From Caballeronia sp. BR6202001591004 (GTDB taxonomy: Bacteria; Pseudomonadota; Gammaproteobacteria; Burkholderiales; Burkholderiaceae), in NCBI GenBank assembly GCA_029439525.1, contig JAQFVJ010000006.1, forward strand, positions 1-32,554: a stretch of 32,554 nucleotides of DNA, in the 5' to 3' direction. The position numbers and the translations under genes are program-made. Within the stretch, counting starts at the first letter, position 1. Every line of letters starts with the position of its first letter. Positions 20,182 to 29,074 of this stretch are shown here, piece after piece. Below the pieces are notes generated by a model that had not been told where the DNA came from, searched no databases, and saw only the letters and a list, made by a program, of their open reading frames with translations.

Positions 20182-20262
20182 CATGAGTTGCCTGCGCCGT
20201 ACCTGCCCGGCGACTCATGGCTTCTGGTTGTCATGCCGGCGTTTTTCAGCGCCGGTTTTTTT
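20182..20262 (+). ncRNA. Candidate structured RNA (small RNA or leader) ending in an intrinsic terminator
   Basis: catgagt (20182-20188) pairs with actcatg (20213-20219). Inside, cgccg (20195-20199) pairs with cggcg (20208-20212) around an 8-base loop, leaving a bulge of six bases on the 5' side. Sixteen bases later the terminator hairpin begins. A weaker hairpin aagtt/aactt lies upstream at 20135-20148. No coding gene on this strand ends here, since ubiD is divergent. It could be an independent small RNA whose 5' end is unknown, or an attenuator for the lytic transglycosylase gene 206 bases downstream. I do not recognise a known RNA family. Confidence 0.4.
20236..20262 (+). terminator. Orphan intrinsic terminator
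   Basis: ccggcg (20236-20241) and cgccgg (20250-20255) form a 6-bp GC stem with an 8-base loop, followed by seven T residues (20256-20262). The T run is only on the plus strand, so it acts on a plus-strand transcript that starts inside the intergenic region. Confidence 0.7.
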
Positions 20263-20468
20263 GCGTGGAAAGCCATCTGCGCACATGAGGCATGTCGTTC
20301 GTGCCGCGCTCGCCGGGCGTAGTTCACCGGTTCGGCTTTCCAGACGGCGCATGCCGTATCCCCGATGCCGCTTACGCTTGCTTCTAAGCGAGCGGTGTCT
20401 GATTTGCGCATCGAATATGGGCTCTATTCGTATTCACCTGCGCTAATCATGCAACATTGGGAGCATCG

Positions 20469-21650
20469 ATGAACGCTTCAGCTTCAATTTGGTGGGGTTC
20501 CGACACCCGCGCCGCGCAGATTGTGCACATCGCGTTACGTCGTGGACGCCGTATGAGTCACCATTTGTTCAGCCTGATCGGCTGCACCGCCGTCGTGTCG
20601 GCACTCGTGCTCTGGTTGCTTCCTTCGTGGCGCACGACGCTCGCCGCAAGGGTCATGCCTTTCGTTTCCGCAGCCGTTCAGGCGGGTCCGGCGCGCCTGC
20701 TTGCCGGCCAGCCGCTGCCGCCGTTCTCGGCGGTGCATCCGCAGCCGAATTCGTCGAACGACGCCGGCCTGCCCGCGAACCTCGCCGCCAACATGGCGTC
20801 AAAGATTGGTCCGAGCGGCGCGCTCAGCGCCACGCCGTCGCTCGGCGCCGCAGCCAGCGACGACAGCAGCACGCATCAGCTGACCGGCGGCATCAGCCTT
20901 GCCGTGTCGCCCAGCGGGCTCGATCCGCGCACCATGCCGTCCGTCGGCATGCTGGCCAGCGCCCCCTTGCTGCGCGTCGTCGCCGATACGCGTGACGATC
21001 GCGTGCTGGTCTCGACGCGCGAGCAGCAACTGGTCGCCAGCTTCATCGCGCGGCGCTATCGCGTGGCGCAGGAACCGGTCAGCGCGCTGGTGCGCGCGGC
21101 GTTTGATACGGGCCGCGAAGTCGGTCTCGATCCGCTCCTGCTGCTGTCGGTGATGGCGATCGAATCCGGTTTCAATCCGTATGCGGAAAGCGGCGTCGGC
21201 GCGCAAGGGCTGATGCAGGTCATGTCGAAGGTGCATTCGGACAAGTTCCAGTACTTCGGCGGCTCCAACGCGGCGCTCGATCCGCTCACCAACATCAAGG
21301 TCGGTGCGCTGGTGCTGGACTGCATCGCGCGCGGCGGTTCGGTCGCGGCCTGCGTTACTACGTCGGCTCGACGAGCTAGGACGACGGCGGCTACGGCGCC
21401 AAGGTGGATGGCCGAGCGGGCCCGTCTTCGCGATGTCGCGCGCGGCCGCAACGTGACGATTAACGCGCCGCAGGCGCCGGTTCAGGCCGCGCCGAAGCAG
21501 GTACTGGCATCGACCGTGCCAGATGTGAACAAGCGCGTGCACGTGACGATCGACAATGCGAAGAAGGCGGCATCGCAGGATGGCAGCAACGCCGACAACA
21601 GCAGCGATGGCGAAGCGAAGCATGTGACTTCGGTGGAGTTCGGCGCTTAA
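20469..21650 (+). CDS. Lytic transglycosylase (SLT domain), with a scrambled segment
   Basis: The 393-residue frame has one membrane anchor (LIGCTAVVSALVLWLLPSW near residue 45), a long Ser/Ala/Pro-rich linker, and an SLT domain. The domain shows the catalytic glutamate in LSVMAIESGFNPYAE and the motif GVGAQGLMQVMSKVH. It would cleave peptidoglycan from the periplasmic face. After GGSVAA near 21350 the frame slips and returns near 21407. In the ancestral frame this stretch reads LRYYVGSTS-stop-DDGGYGAKV, so about 18 residues of the domain end are replaced. The frame stays open by chance. Activity is doubtful because the Tyr-containing region is conserved. GGGAG precedes the ATG at 20469. Confidence 0.75.
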   Translation: MNASASIWWGSDTRAAQIVHIALRRGRRMSHHLFSLIGCTAVVSALVLWLLPSWRTTLAARVMPFVSAAVQAGPARLLAGQPLPPFSAVHPQPNSSNDAGLPANLAANMASKIGPSGALSATPSLGAAASDDSSTHQLTGGISLAVSPSGLDPRTMPSVGMLASAPLLRVVADTRDDRVLVSTREQQLVASFIARRYRVAQEPVSALVRAAFDTGREVGLDPLLLLSVMAIESGFNPYAESGVGAQGLMQVMSKVHSDKFQYFGGSNAALDPLTNIKVGALVLDCIARGGSVAACVTTSARRARTTAATAPRWMAERARLRDVARGRNVTINAPQAPVQAAPKQVLASTVPDVNKRVHVTIDNAKKAASQDGSNADNSSDGEAKHVTSVEFGA

Positions 21651-21687
21651 GGTCAGAGCCGCGTATTTTCTTCAGATGCAAAAGAGA

Positions 21688-21712
21688 AGAGCACCCGAGG
21701 GTGCTCTTTTTT
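21688..21712 (+). terminator. Intrinsic terminator of the lytic transglycosylase gene
   Basis: agagcacc and ggtgctct form an 8-bp stem with a four-base loop, followed by six T residues. It lies about 40 bases after the stop. Confidence 0.8.
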
Positions 21713-21715
21713 GTT

Positions 21716-22442
21716 TTATCGGCTGAACAAGGAACCGAGCTGCTGCACCGCTCTTCCTCCAGCTTCGCGAGCGATGTTGCATACGACAGCCGCATGTAGC
21801 GGTCCTTGGCGTAAAAGCCGAAGTTCTCGCCCGGCACGAAGCACGATGCCCGCATCGTGCCGCGTGCGTGAGCGCTTCGCTCTTGCCCGGCGGCAGGGTG
21901 ATTCACCCCCGTCACATCGGCATAGACGTAGAACGCGCCGTCCGGCACGACCGGCAGAAGCCCAGCGTTCGCAGCGCCGGCACGACGTAATCGCGCCGCC
22001 GCTTGAATTCGAGACGGCGCGTTTCGTAGATCGCGAGTGTGTCCGGCTCGAAGCACGCCAGCAGCGCCGCATGCTGTGCCAGTGCCGATGCGCAAATGAA
22101 CAGATTCTGCGCGAGCTTTTTGACCGCGCTCACCGACGATCTGCTCCGGCGCGACCGTTAGCCCGAACGCGTCCGGGATAGTGCTGCGCGATCGCCTCGC
22201 GCAGCGGCGTGGATGCCGAGCGCATTCGTGTACTGCGTGACGCCGCGCGCGAGGGCATCGGCGGCGGCGTGCGTGACCGGCTCGGGCGCCGTGAAATCCG
22301 GCTCGCCGATGCTCATGTGGATGATGTCGCGCCCGGCGCGTTCCAGCACGTGCGCCTGCTTCATCAGCTCCATCACATAGAACGGCTCGATCGCGTCGAC
22401 GCGCGATGCGAGGCGGATCAGCGGTTCCGAGACGTGGTTCAT
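21716..22442 (-). pseudogene. PLP-dependent aminotransferase (class I), core deleted
   Basis: The N-terminus is open from the ATG at 22442, directly after nusB: LASRVDAIEPFYVMELMKQA, HMSIGEPDFTAPEPV, VTQYTNALG. After LTVAPEQIV near 22140 the reading jumps to SAVKKLAQNLFICASALAQH, which lies about 130 residues later in the family. The deleted part contains the pyridoxal-binding lysine and most cofactor contacts. The C-terminal third continues with several shifts (LACFEPDTLAIYETRRLEFK, VVPDGAFYVYADVTGVNHP, YMRLSYATSLAKLEE) to the stop at 21716. It was the last gene of the rib-nusB cluster. Confidence 0.82.
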
Positions 22443-22443
22443 G

Positions 22444-22878
22444 TCACTGGCGCCCGCGCGCCTGAGCTTCGGTCGGACGCAGCGCGATGGCCAGCTTGTC
22501 GAGCACGCCGTTGACGTACTTGTAGCCGTCCGAGCCGCCGAAGGTCTTGGTCAGTTCGACCGCTTCGTTGATGATCACGCGATACGGTACGTCGAGGTGA
22601 TGCTTGAACTCGAACGCCGCCACCAGCAGCACAGCGCGCTCGACCGGCGATAATTGTTCGATCGGCCGATCGAGACACGGTTGCAGCGCGCCGGACAATT
22701 CGTCCGATTCCTTGATCACGCCGTGCAGGATCGCATCGAGATGCTCCTGATCGGCCTTGTCGAAGCCCTGCGTGCCACGCAGTTGCGCGTCGATCTCACT
22801 GGCGGGCACACCCGACAGCAGCCATTGATAAAGCCCTTGCGTCGCGAGTTCGCGCGAACGGCGTCGTGCGCTCTTCAT
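22444..22878 (-). CDS. nusB: Transcription antitermination factor NusB
   Basis: NusB joins NusE (S10) at boxA of rRNA leaders in antitermination complexes. The 144-residue all-helical protein is intact: [19 protein letters not shown] at the N-terminus, then [20 protein letters not shown] and [19 protein letters not shown], and the conserved end [13 protein letters not shown]. The ATG overlaps the ribH stop (ATGA), showing translational coupling. ribH-nusB linkage is widespread in proteobacteria. Confidence 0.95.
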   Translation of the reverse strand: MKSARRRSRELATQGLYQWLLSGVPASEIDAQLRGTQGFDKADQEHLDAILHGVIKESDELSGALQPCLDRPIEQLSPVERAVLLVAAFEFKHHLDVPYRVIINEAVELTKTFGGSDGYKYVNGVLDKLAIALRPTEAQARGRQ

Positions 22879-23390
22879 GCACGGTCCTCGTCTTCTTCGT
22901 CTTCATCTTCATCCTCGTCGTCGCTGCTCAGTCGTTCGGGCGCGACCGACAGGTTCGCCATTTCGACCGCCACGCGCGCGGCGTCGCGGCCTTTTTCCGT
23001 TATGCGTGCGATGGCTTGCTCGTCGTTCTCGGTCGTCAGCACCGCGTTGGCCACTGGAATGCCGAAGTCGAGCGCGACGCGCGAGATGCCCGCGCCGTTT
23101 TCGTTCGACACGAGTTTGAAGTGATACGTCTCGCCGCGCACGACCGCGCCGAGCGCGATCAGCGCGTCGAACTGGCCGGATTCCGTGAGCTTTTGCAGCG
23201 CCAGCGGAATTTCCAGCGCGCCCGGCACGGTGACGAGCAGCACGTCTTCGCCGATCACGCCGAGACGCTCCAGCTCCTCGATGCACGCGTTGGCCAGGCC
23301 ATTGCACACCGGTTCGTTGAAGCGCGACTGCACGATGCCGATGCGCAGGCCGTCGCCGTCGAGGTTCGGCTGGTATTGTCCGATTTTCAT
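22875..23390 (-). CDS. ribH: 6,7-dimethyl-8-ribityllumazine synthase
   Basis: RibH condenses the ribitylaminouracil intermediate with dihydroxybutanone phosphate, the penultimate step of riboflavin synthesis. The 171-residue frame is intact. Substrate motifs are [30 protein letters not shown], and [16 protein letters not shown] with the conserved His. The C-terminus carries a strongly acidic tail ([17 protein letters not shown]) coded by a simple tct/tca-type repeat on the plus strand. The core alone is the usual 150-155 residues, so the tail is an addition. Its stop overlaps the nusB start. Confidence 0.95.
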   Translation of the reverse strand: MKIGQYQPNLDGDGLRIGIVQSRFNEPVCNGLANACIEELERLGVIGEDVLLVTVPGALEIPLALQKLTESGQFDALIALGAVVRGETYHFKLVSNENGAGISRVALDFGIPVANAVLTTENDEQAIARITEKGRDAARVAVEMANLSVAPERLSSDDEDEDEDEEDEDRA

Positions 23391-23436
23391 GAATGAGTTC
23401 CGTTGGTTTGGAAAGGGGTTGAGTGCGCGCGCGGCT

Positions 23437-24591
23437 TTAGGCCGAGCGCAGCTTGGCGATCGTCGTGTCGGCGGGCGCGGGGCAGCCGGGCATCGGCACG
23501 AAGCTGGTCACTTCCAGGCCATAGCCCGACATGCTGCCGAGCTTGCGCGGGTTCGCGAGCACCTGCATCTTGCCGACGCCGAGATCGCGCAGAATCTGCG
23601 CGCCGATGCCGTAGGTCTTAAAGTCGATCGGGCGGCGCTTCAGTTCGGCGGCCTTGTCCTTTTGGTCGAAGGCGCGGAATATGTCCACGAGATGCTCCTT
23701 CGTGTCGCCGCAATTCAGCATGACGATGGCGCCCAGATCGCGTTCGGCGATTTCCTTCATCGCGGCGTCGATGGTCCACGAGTGCGTCGACGAGCCGATT
23801 TCGAGCAGATCCAGCACCGACAGCGGTTCGTGCACGCGCACCGGCGTTTCGACGGCCGGCGACGGCGTGCCACGCACCAGCGCGATATGCGGCGAGCGCG
23901 TCGGCTCGTCGCGATAGAGCACCGCGCGGAACGGGCCGTGGGCGGTCTGCATGGTCCGCTCGCACACCTTTTCGATGATCGATTCCGTGCGGCTGCGATA
24001 GTGGATCAGATCGGCGATGGTGCCGATCTTCAGGCCGTGCTGCTCCGCGAATTCGATCAGATCGGGCAGGCGAGCCATCTCGCCATCGTCCTTGATGATC
24101 TCGCAGATCACGGCGGCGGGCGTGAGGCCGGCCAGCGCGGTAAGATCGCAGCCCGCTTCGGTATGGCCGGCGCGCACGAGCACGCCGCCGGGTTGCGCGG
24201 TGATTGGGAAAATATGGCCCGGCAGGACGATGTGTTCGGGACGCGCGTCGTGCGCGACGGCCGCCTGAATGGTGCGGGCGCGGTCGGACGCCGAGATGCC
24301 GGTCGTCACGCCTTCCGCTGCCTCGATGCTCACCGTGAACGCAGTGCCGTATTGCGTGCCGTTGCGATGCGTCATCGGCGGCAGGTTCAGGAGCTTGCAG
24401 CGTTCCTGGGTGAGCGTCAGGCAGATCAGGCCGCGACCGTGCTTCGCCATGAAATTGATCGCTTCGGGCGTGATGAATTCGGCGGCGATGACGAGATCGC
24501 CCTCGTTTTCGCGGTCTTCTTCGTCAACGAGGATCACCATCTTGCCGGCTTTGAGTTCGGCGATGATCTCTGGAGTGGAGGCGAGCTGCAT
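23437..24591 (-). CDS. ribBA: 3,4-dihydroxy-2-butanone 4-phosphate synthase with RibA-like C-terminal domain
   Basis: The N-terminal half is a complete Rib[21 protein letters not shown], the [10 protein letters not shown] segment, [18 protein letters not shown] and [14 protein letters not shown]. It makes the four-carbon unit for RibH from ribulose 5-phosphate. The C-terminal half aligns with GTP cyclohydrolase II ([38 protein letters not shown]). At the zinc site the usual Cys-rich pattern is replaced by a stretch without cysteine, so this domain probably does not hydrolyse GTP. A separate ribA should exist elsewhere. The frame is intact (384 residues) and lies 46 bases before ribH. Confidence 0.92.
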   Translation of the reverse strand: MQLASTPEIIAELKAGKMVILVDEEDRENEGDLVIAAEFITPEAINFMAKHGRGLICLTLTQERCKLLNLPPMTHRNGTQYGTAFTVSIEAAEGVTTGISASDRARTIQAAVAHDARPEHIVLPGHIFPITAQPGGVLVRAGHTEAGCDLTALAGLTPAAVICEIIKDDGEMARLPDLIEFAEQHGLKIGTIADLIHYRSRTESIIEKVCERTMQTAHGPFRAVLYRDEPTRSPHIALVRGTPSPAVETPVRVHEPLSVLDLLEIGSSTHSWTIDAAMKEIAERDLGAIVMLNCGDTKEHLVDIFRAFDQKDKAAELKRRPIDFKTYGIGAQILRDLGVGKMQVLANPRKLGSMSGYGLEVTSFVPMPGCPAPADTTIAKLRSA

Positions 24592-24773
24592 GATGGCGTC
24601 CCGTTCGGTGCGGTTTGGGAAAGGGCGTATTTTACGCCACGGCCGATGGACAGTCGTTGAAATCGGCGCGTACCCGACCGTTCTTTTGGCCTATGCCATT
24701 TGGCTGAATGGCGCGGGCGCGCGGCGAACGGCAAACTGGCGTCACTTCAACACATGAGAAAGGATGCTGAAAC

Positions 24774-25200
24774 ATGTTCGGAACTGAACTCGACGCGCCG
24801 CAAACAAAAGGAAGGGGTCGGATCGAAGTCGGCGAGGACATCTGCGCGACGGTGCGCGTCGCGAGCCATTTCGCGGCACGGCTCGCGGAGATCGGGCAGG
24901 CCGATGAAGCGGATTTCGGCCGGCTAATGGACTTCATACAGGACGAGGTGATGACGCTCGGGCCGCCGTCTGCTGGATGACCGGCCGGATGCGGCCGACG
25001 CGGCGTTCCTCAGCGAAGCGCTGCAGGTCATGCATGACCGAAACAGACGCCCCGATGCGAAGCGACGTGCGCGAATACGCATTCGAGGACGCGAACGCCG
25101 GCGAATATGGTCTGGTATCTGGACGCGGGCGAGACCGTGTATCTGCTGTCGATTCGCCGCTGCCGCGAGCCTTCATCCGGCCCCGGCAAATGGAACGGCG
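24774..25200 (+). pseudogene. Unidentified remnant, end resembling a RelE/ParE-type toxin
   Basis: Opposite to the rib genes, a frame from the ATG at 24774 (MFGTELDAPQTKGRGRIEVG, ASHFAARLAEIGQADEADFG) stays open to about 24980. Beyond, coding-like sequence appears in shifted frames (LLDDRPDAADAAFLSEALQV, SDVREYAFEDANAGEYG, MVWYLDAGETVYLLSIRRCR). The last piece has the alternating pattern of the C-terminal strands of RelE/ParE toxins, but the similarity is weak. I cannot say whether this is one gene or two. It may be a decayed toxin-antitoxin pair or a hypothetical Burkholderia gene. The remaining bases 24592-24773 hold the ribBA promoter; no FMN riboswitch was seen. Confidence 0.35.
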
Positions 25201-25224
25201 CGCGGCGCGGGCCTCGCGAGTTCC

Positions 25225-25839
25225 CTACGTCGCGCTCATCATCCGTTCCACATACCGCGCGATCAGGTCGATCTCCAGATTGACCTTCGCGCCCGCCGAG
25301 AGCGCCTTGAGCGTCGTCACTTCGACCGTATGCGGAATCAGGTTGATCGAAAACTCGCAGCCGTCCGCGCGATCCTCGACTGAATTCACCGTGAGACTTA
25401 CGCCGTTCACCGTTATCGAACCCTTGTAGGCCAGAAATTTGCCGATGTCCTTCGGCGCGACGATGCGCAACTCGTGCGACTCGCCCACGCGCTCGAACTT
25501 GGACACGACACCCAGCCCGTCGACGTGACCGGAGACCAGATGCCCGCCCAGCCAGTCGTGCGCGCGCAGCGCCTTTTCCAGATTCACTTCCACGCCCGCA
25601 TCGCCGAGGCCGACGGTCTTGTTGAGGCTTTCGCTCGACACGTCAACATCGAACGCACCGGCCGATTTTTCGACCACGGTCATGCACGCGCCCTGGATGG
25701 CGATGCTGTCGCCGAGTTCGACATCGGCCAGATCGAGACCGCCCGCCGCGACCGTGAGACGAACGCCTGCTTCCGGTCCCGCGCCGAGCGGGGTGACTTT
25801 TTCGATGCGGCCGAGCGCCGTGACAATGCCTGTGAACAT
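25225..25839 (-). CDS. ribE: Riboflavin synthase alpha chain
   Basis: This enzyme dismutates two lumazines into riboflavin. The 204-residue frame is intact and consists of two lumazine-binding repeats. The first opens with MFTGIVTALGRIEKV and has IQGACMTVVE and NLEKALRAHDWLGGHLVSGH. The second has SHELRIVAPKDIGKFLAYK and GSITVNGVSLTVNSVED. The first-repeat MFTGIV motif, essential in this family, is present. It lies 39 bases after ribD on the same strand. Confidence 0.95.
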   Translation of the reverse strand: MFTGIVTALGRIEKVTPLGAGPEAGVRLTVAAGGLDLADVELGDSIAIQGACMTVVEKSAGAFDVDVSSESLNKTVGLGDAGVEVNLEKALRAHDWLGGHLVSGHVDGLGVVSKFERVGESHELRIVAPKDIGKFLAYKGSITVNGVSLTVNSVEDRADGCEFSINLIPHTVEVTTLKALSAGAKVNLEIDLIARYVERMMSAT

Positions 25840-25878
25840 CGCGTGCTTTCCCTTGTGTTTGTAGCGCTGGATCGACGA

Positions 25879-27027
25879 TCAGCGCAGTTCGTTCGTGACG
25901 CTTTTCGCTTCGGCGAAGCGGGCGAGAATGCGCAGATCGTCGCCGAGCCGGTCGATGCGGTGAAACTTCAGATGCGGCCGCGCGTCGAGCGTCTCGGGCG
26001 GCGCGAAGTCGAACATGCCGGGCGCGCTGCCGAGCAGGCTCGGCGCGAGATAAACCAGCAGTTCATCGACGCAGCCTTCGCGCACGAGCGAGCCATTGAG
26101 CTTGTGACCCGCTTCCACATGCAGTTCGTTGATGCCGCGATTCGCGAGCGCCGTGAGTAGCGCGGGCAGATCGACCTTGCCGTGCTCGTTCGACAGTTCC
26201 ACGAGTTCCGCGCCTTTGTCGCGCAGCGCGTCGATGCGCGCGGGGTCGGCATCGGCGGCGTGGAAGATCCACGGTGGCGCGCCGTCCAGAATGCGCGCGG
26301 CGAGCGGCACGTCCAGACGGCTGTCGATCAGCACGCGCTGCGGCTGGCGCGGCGTGTCGACCGCGCGCACCGTCAGTTGCGGATCGTCCTCGCGGACCGT
26401 GCCTATGCCGGTCAGGATCGCGCAGGCGCGGGCGCGCCATGCGTGGCCGTCGGCGCGGGCGTCTTCTTCGCCAGTGATCCACTGGCTCTCGCCCGAGGGA
26501 AGGCCGGTGCGGCCGTCAAGCGTCGCCGCCACTTTTATGCGCACCCACGGGCGGCGCCGCGTCATCCGCGACACGAAGCCGATGTTCATCTCATGCGCTT
26601 CGGTCGACAGCAATCCGCAACGCACGTCGATGCCCGCATCGCGCAGCATGGCGAGACCGCGCCCGGACACCGCCGGGTTCGGATCCTCCATCGCGGCAAT
26701 GACTTTTTCGACGCGCGCCTCGATCAGCGCATGCGCGCACGGCGGCGTGCGGCCGAAGTGGCTGCACGGCTCGAGCGTCACGTAGGCCGTCGCGTCGCGC
26801 GGATTCTTGCCGCGCGAACGCGCGTCCTTCAGTGCGCAGATTTCGGCGTGGTCCTGACCGGCCGGCTGCGTAAAGCCCATGCCGATCACTTCGCCGTTCT
26901 TGACGAGCACGCAGCCGACGCGCGGATTCGGCGGCGTCGTGTACATGCCTTTCGAGGCGAGCGCGAGCGCGCGCTCCATGTGGGTGAAGTCGGTTTGCGA
27001 GAACATCGCGGCTCCGCGTGCGCGCAT
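25879..27027 (-). CDS. ribD: Bifunctional diaminohydroxyphosphoribosylaminopyrimidine deaminase / reductase
   Basis: RibD performs the second and third steps of riboflavin synthesis. The N-terminal deaminase domain has the zinc site: QDHAEICALKDA and TLEPCSHFGRTPPCAHALIE. The C-terminal reductase domain starts near residue 155 (RPWVRIKVAATLDGRTG, ESQWITGEEDARADGH, TGIGTVREDDPQLTVR) and ends after NELHVEAGHKLNGSLV. The 382-residue frame is intact. The ATG at 27027 overlaps the hemL stop (TGATG), which points to coupling; a second ATG at 27006 (MFSQTDFTHM) is a plausible alternative. Confidence 0.95.
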   Translation of the reverse strand: MRARGAAMFSQTDFTHMERALALASKGMYTTPPNPRVGCVLVKNGEVIGMGFTQPAGQDHAEICALKDARSRGKNPRDATAYVTLEPCSHFGRTPPCAHALIEARVEKVIAAMEDPNPAVSGRGLAMLRDAGIDVRCGLLSTEAHEMNIGFVSRMTRRRPWVRIKVAATLDGRTGLPSGESQWITGEEDARADGHAWRARACAILTGIGTVREDDPQLTVRAVDTPRQPQRVLIDSRLDVPLAARILDGAPPWIFHAADADPARIDALRDKGAELVELSNEHGKVDLPALLTALANRGINELHVEAGHKLNGSLVREGCVDELLVYLAPSLLGSAPGMFDFAPPETLDARPHLKFHRIDRLGDDLRILARFAEAKSVTNELR

Positions 27028-28310
27028 CAGGCGGCGAGCGACGCGAACGCGCCGCGCGCGGTGGCAAGCGTTTCGTCGATCACGACATCGTCGTGTGCGC
27101 TCGACACGAATCCCGCCTCGAATGCCGACGGCGCGAAGTACACACCCGCGTCGAGCATCGCGTGGAAGAACGCGTTGAAGCGTTTGGTATCGCCCTGCTG
27201 AATCTGCGCGAAGCTCTCGGGCACGCGGTTCATGAAGTACAGGCCGAACATGCCGCCTATCGAATCGGCGGAGAAGGGCACTTTCGCGTCGCGCGCGGCG
27301 GCGGAGAGGTCATCGACGAGCTTGCGCGTCTGTTTGGCCAGATCGTCGTAGAAGCCGGGGCGCTGGATCAGTTGCAGCGTCTTGAGACCCGCCGCGACGG
27401 CGATCGGATTGCCAGATAGCGTGCCCGCCTGATAGACGCCGCCCAGCGGCACGAGATGCGCCATGATGTCGCTGCGCCCGCCGAAGGCCGCCGCCGGCAT
27501 GCCACCGCCGATGACCTTGCCCAGACACGTCAGATCCGGCTTGATGCCGTAGACCTGCTGCGCGCCACCGAGCGCGACGCGGAAGCCACACATCACTTCG
27601 TCGAAAATCAATACCGAGCCGTATTCGTTGCAGCGCTCGCGCAGCGCGTTGAGAAACTCGGGCATCGCGCGCACGAGATTCATGTTGCCCGCGACCGGCT
27701 CGACGATCACCGACGCGATTTCATTGCCGAATGCCTTGAACGCCTCGTTCAGTTGCTCGACGTTGTTGTATTCGAGCACGGTGGTGTGCTTGGCGATATC
27801 CGTCGGTACGCCCGCCGAGGTGGGATTGCCGAACGTGAGCAGGCCGGAGCCGGCCTTCACGAGCAGGCTGTCCGCGTGACCGTGATAGCAGCCTTCGAAC
27901 TTGATGATGCGGCTGCGGTTCGTGAAGCCGCGCGCCAGACGCAGCGCGCTCATGGTCGCTTCGGTGCCGCTCGACACCATGCGCACCTGTTCGATCGACG
28001 GCACGAGCTTGCAGATTTCCTCGGCGATCTCGATCTCCGCTTCGGTCGGCGCGCCGACCGAGAAGCCGTTGGCGAGCACGCGCTGCACGGCGTCGAGCAC
28101 TTCGGGATGAACGTGGCCGACGATCATCGGGCCCCACGAGCCGATGTAGTCGATGTAGCGCTTGCCCTCGGCGTCCCAGAAGTAAGGCCCTTGCGCGCGT
28201 TCGATGAAGCGCGGCGTGCCGCCGACCGAGCGGAACGCCCGCACTGGCGAGTTCACACCGCCGGGAATGGTCCGCTGGGCGCGTTCGAAGAGAGCTTGAT
28301 TCTTGGACAT
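27027..28310 (-). CDS. hemL: Glutamate-1-semialdehyde 2,1-aminomutase
   Basis: HemL makes 5-aminolevulinate, the tetrapyrrole precursor, by the C5 pathway. The 427-residue frame is intact and of family length. Features are the N-terminal [57 protein letters not shown], and the pyridoxal-lysine motif [19 protein letters not shown]. Its stop overlaps the ribD start. Retention beside a broken hemN suggests haem synthesis continues by the aerobic branch. Confidence 0.96.
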   Translation of the reverse strand: MSKNQALFERAQRTIPGGVNSPVRAFRSVGGTPRFIERAQGPYFWDAEGKRYIDYIGSWGPMIVGHVHPEVLDAVQRVLANGFSVGAPTEAEIEIAEEICKLVPSIEQVRMVSSGTEATMSALRLARGFTNRSRIIKFEGCYHGHADSLLVKAGSGLLTFGNPTSAGVPTDIAKHTTVLEYNNVEQLNEAFKAFGNEIASVIVEPVAGNMNLVRAMPEFLNALRERCNEYGSVLIFDEVMCGFRVALGGAQQVYGIKPDLTCLGKVIGGGMPAAAFGGRSDIMAHLVPLGGVYQAGTLSGNPIAVAAGLKTLQLIQRPGFYDDLAKQTRKLVDDLSAAARDAKVPFSADSIGGMFGLYFMNRVPESFAQIQQGDTKRFNAFFHAMLDAGVYFAPSAFEAGFVSSAHDDVVIDETLATARGAFASLAA

Positions 28311-28486
28311 GGATGAAGGCCTGTGCGCAAAGTGGATGCGTGAGCCGCGGCAAACGCGTGCCGCCGGATGCGGCGAGCGGCGCTGCGAAAGCGGGCTGCC
28401 GTGGCGCGGTCCGATGCCGCGGTTCGACGCGAAAACTTACCTGAAATTGTACCGGAGTCGTTGCGAACCGGCCGGATCGGGGCGGC

Positions 28487-28956
28487 TCAGTCGGGCTTAT
28501 CTGCAATGGCTGGTACGCCGAGACTGGGCCGCCGTCCGGTGCGCTGCGCACAACCTCTCTCCAGCGCGCCTTCGGCGATCGGCTTGAGAGCGTGTCGGAC
28601 ATCTGCGCATCCGGAGAACGGATGCGCCTGCAATTCGTCGCGCGTGACGACGAACTGTTCGCGCGCATCGACGAGCCAGTCGTAGACGAAATCGATGCAC
28701 AGCCGGTAGCCTCGCTTGCTCGCCGTATCAGGCACTTCGTGGGGCGCGCGCGGCGCGTAACATAGCCCGACGCGAACACGCCCTTCAATTCCTGCGACAC
28801 GCGATGCACGAACACGCGATCACCCGGCATGAGGCCGCGCGCGGTGCCGCAGCCCCAGACATCAGCGACGGCTTCGCCCGCGGCGACGCGGCGCGCGACA
28901 TCGGGCAAGTCGGGCCACGGCCACTTCTTGGGGCTCCTCAGCAGGAAGGCGGTCAT
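28487..28956 (-). pseudogene. EVE/PUA-like domain protein, frameshifted
   Basis: The N-terminal half is open from the ATG at 28956: SPKKWPWPDLPDVARRVAAG, then DVWGCGTARGLMPGDRVFV and KGVFASGYV. This is the pattern of EVE-type domains, which bind modified bases and occur alone or with HNH nucleases. After GYVTR the frame breaks near 28750; RGYRLCIDFVYDWLVDARE and VVTRDELQAHPFSG continue in another frame, with more shifts before the stop at 28487. The length of about 155 codons suits a domain-only protein or one that lost a C-terminal nuclease. The 176 bases between its end and hemL hold no gene. Confidence 0.6.
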
Positions 28957-29074
28957 CGGTCGATATTGGCGCAGCCGAGCTTAACGCAGGCGTAAAGCCC
29001 GAAGGGGACGGATCGCGACAAACCGTCGCGTACAATTCTCAAAAGCAGCGAATCTAATAACCTTTCCCAATTCG

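Larger units (their letters stand above)
19852..20468. other. Intergenic region between divergent ubiD and lytic transglycosylase genes
   Basis: No gene was recognised in 617 bases. The ubiD promoter should lie near 19860-19980 on the minus strand. A palindrome catacgtatg lies near 19960-19969. From about 20100 the plus strand carries several hairpins, described separately, that end in a terminator with no coding gene before it. Confidence 0.45.

Noticed and set aside
23185-24660. A 491-codon open frame on the plus strand opposite ribBA and ribH
   Set aside because: It mirrors intact genes with strong motifs on the other strand and has an Arg/Ala-biased composition typical of antisense shadows.
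24592-24773. Possible FMN riboswitch upstream of ribBA
   Set aside because: I found none of the conserved RFN-element segments in this stretch or before ribD and ribE.
27721-28956. A 411-codon frame starting with the EVE-like protein and running through hemL
   Set aside because: Only the first 70 residues match a family. The rest is antiframe reading of the intact hemL gene.
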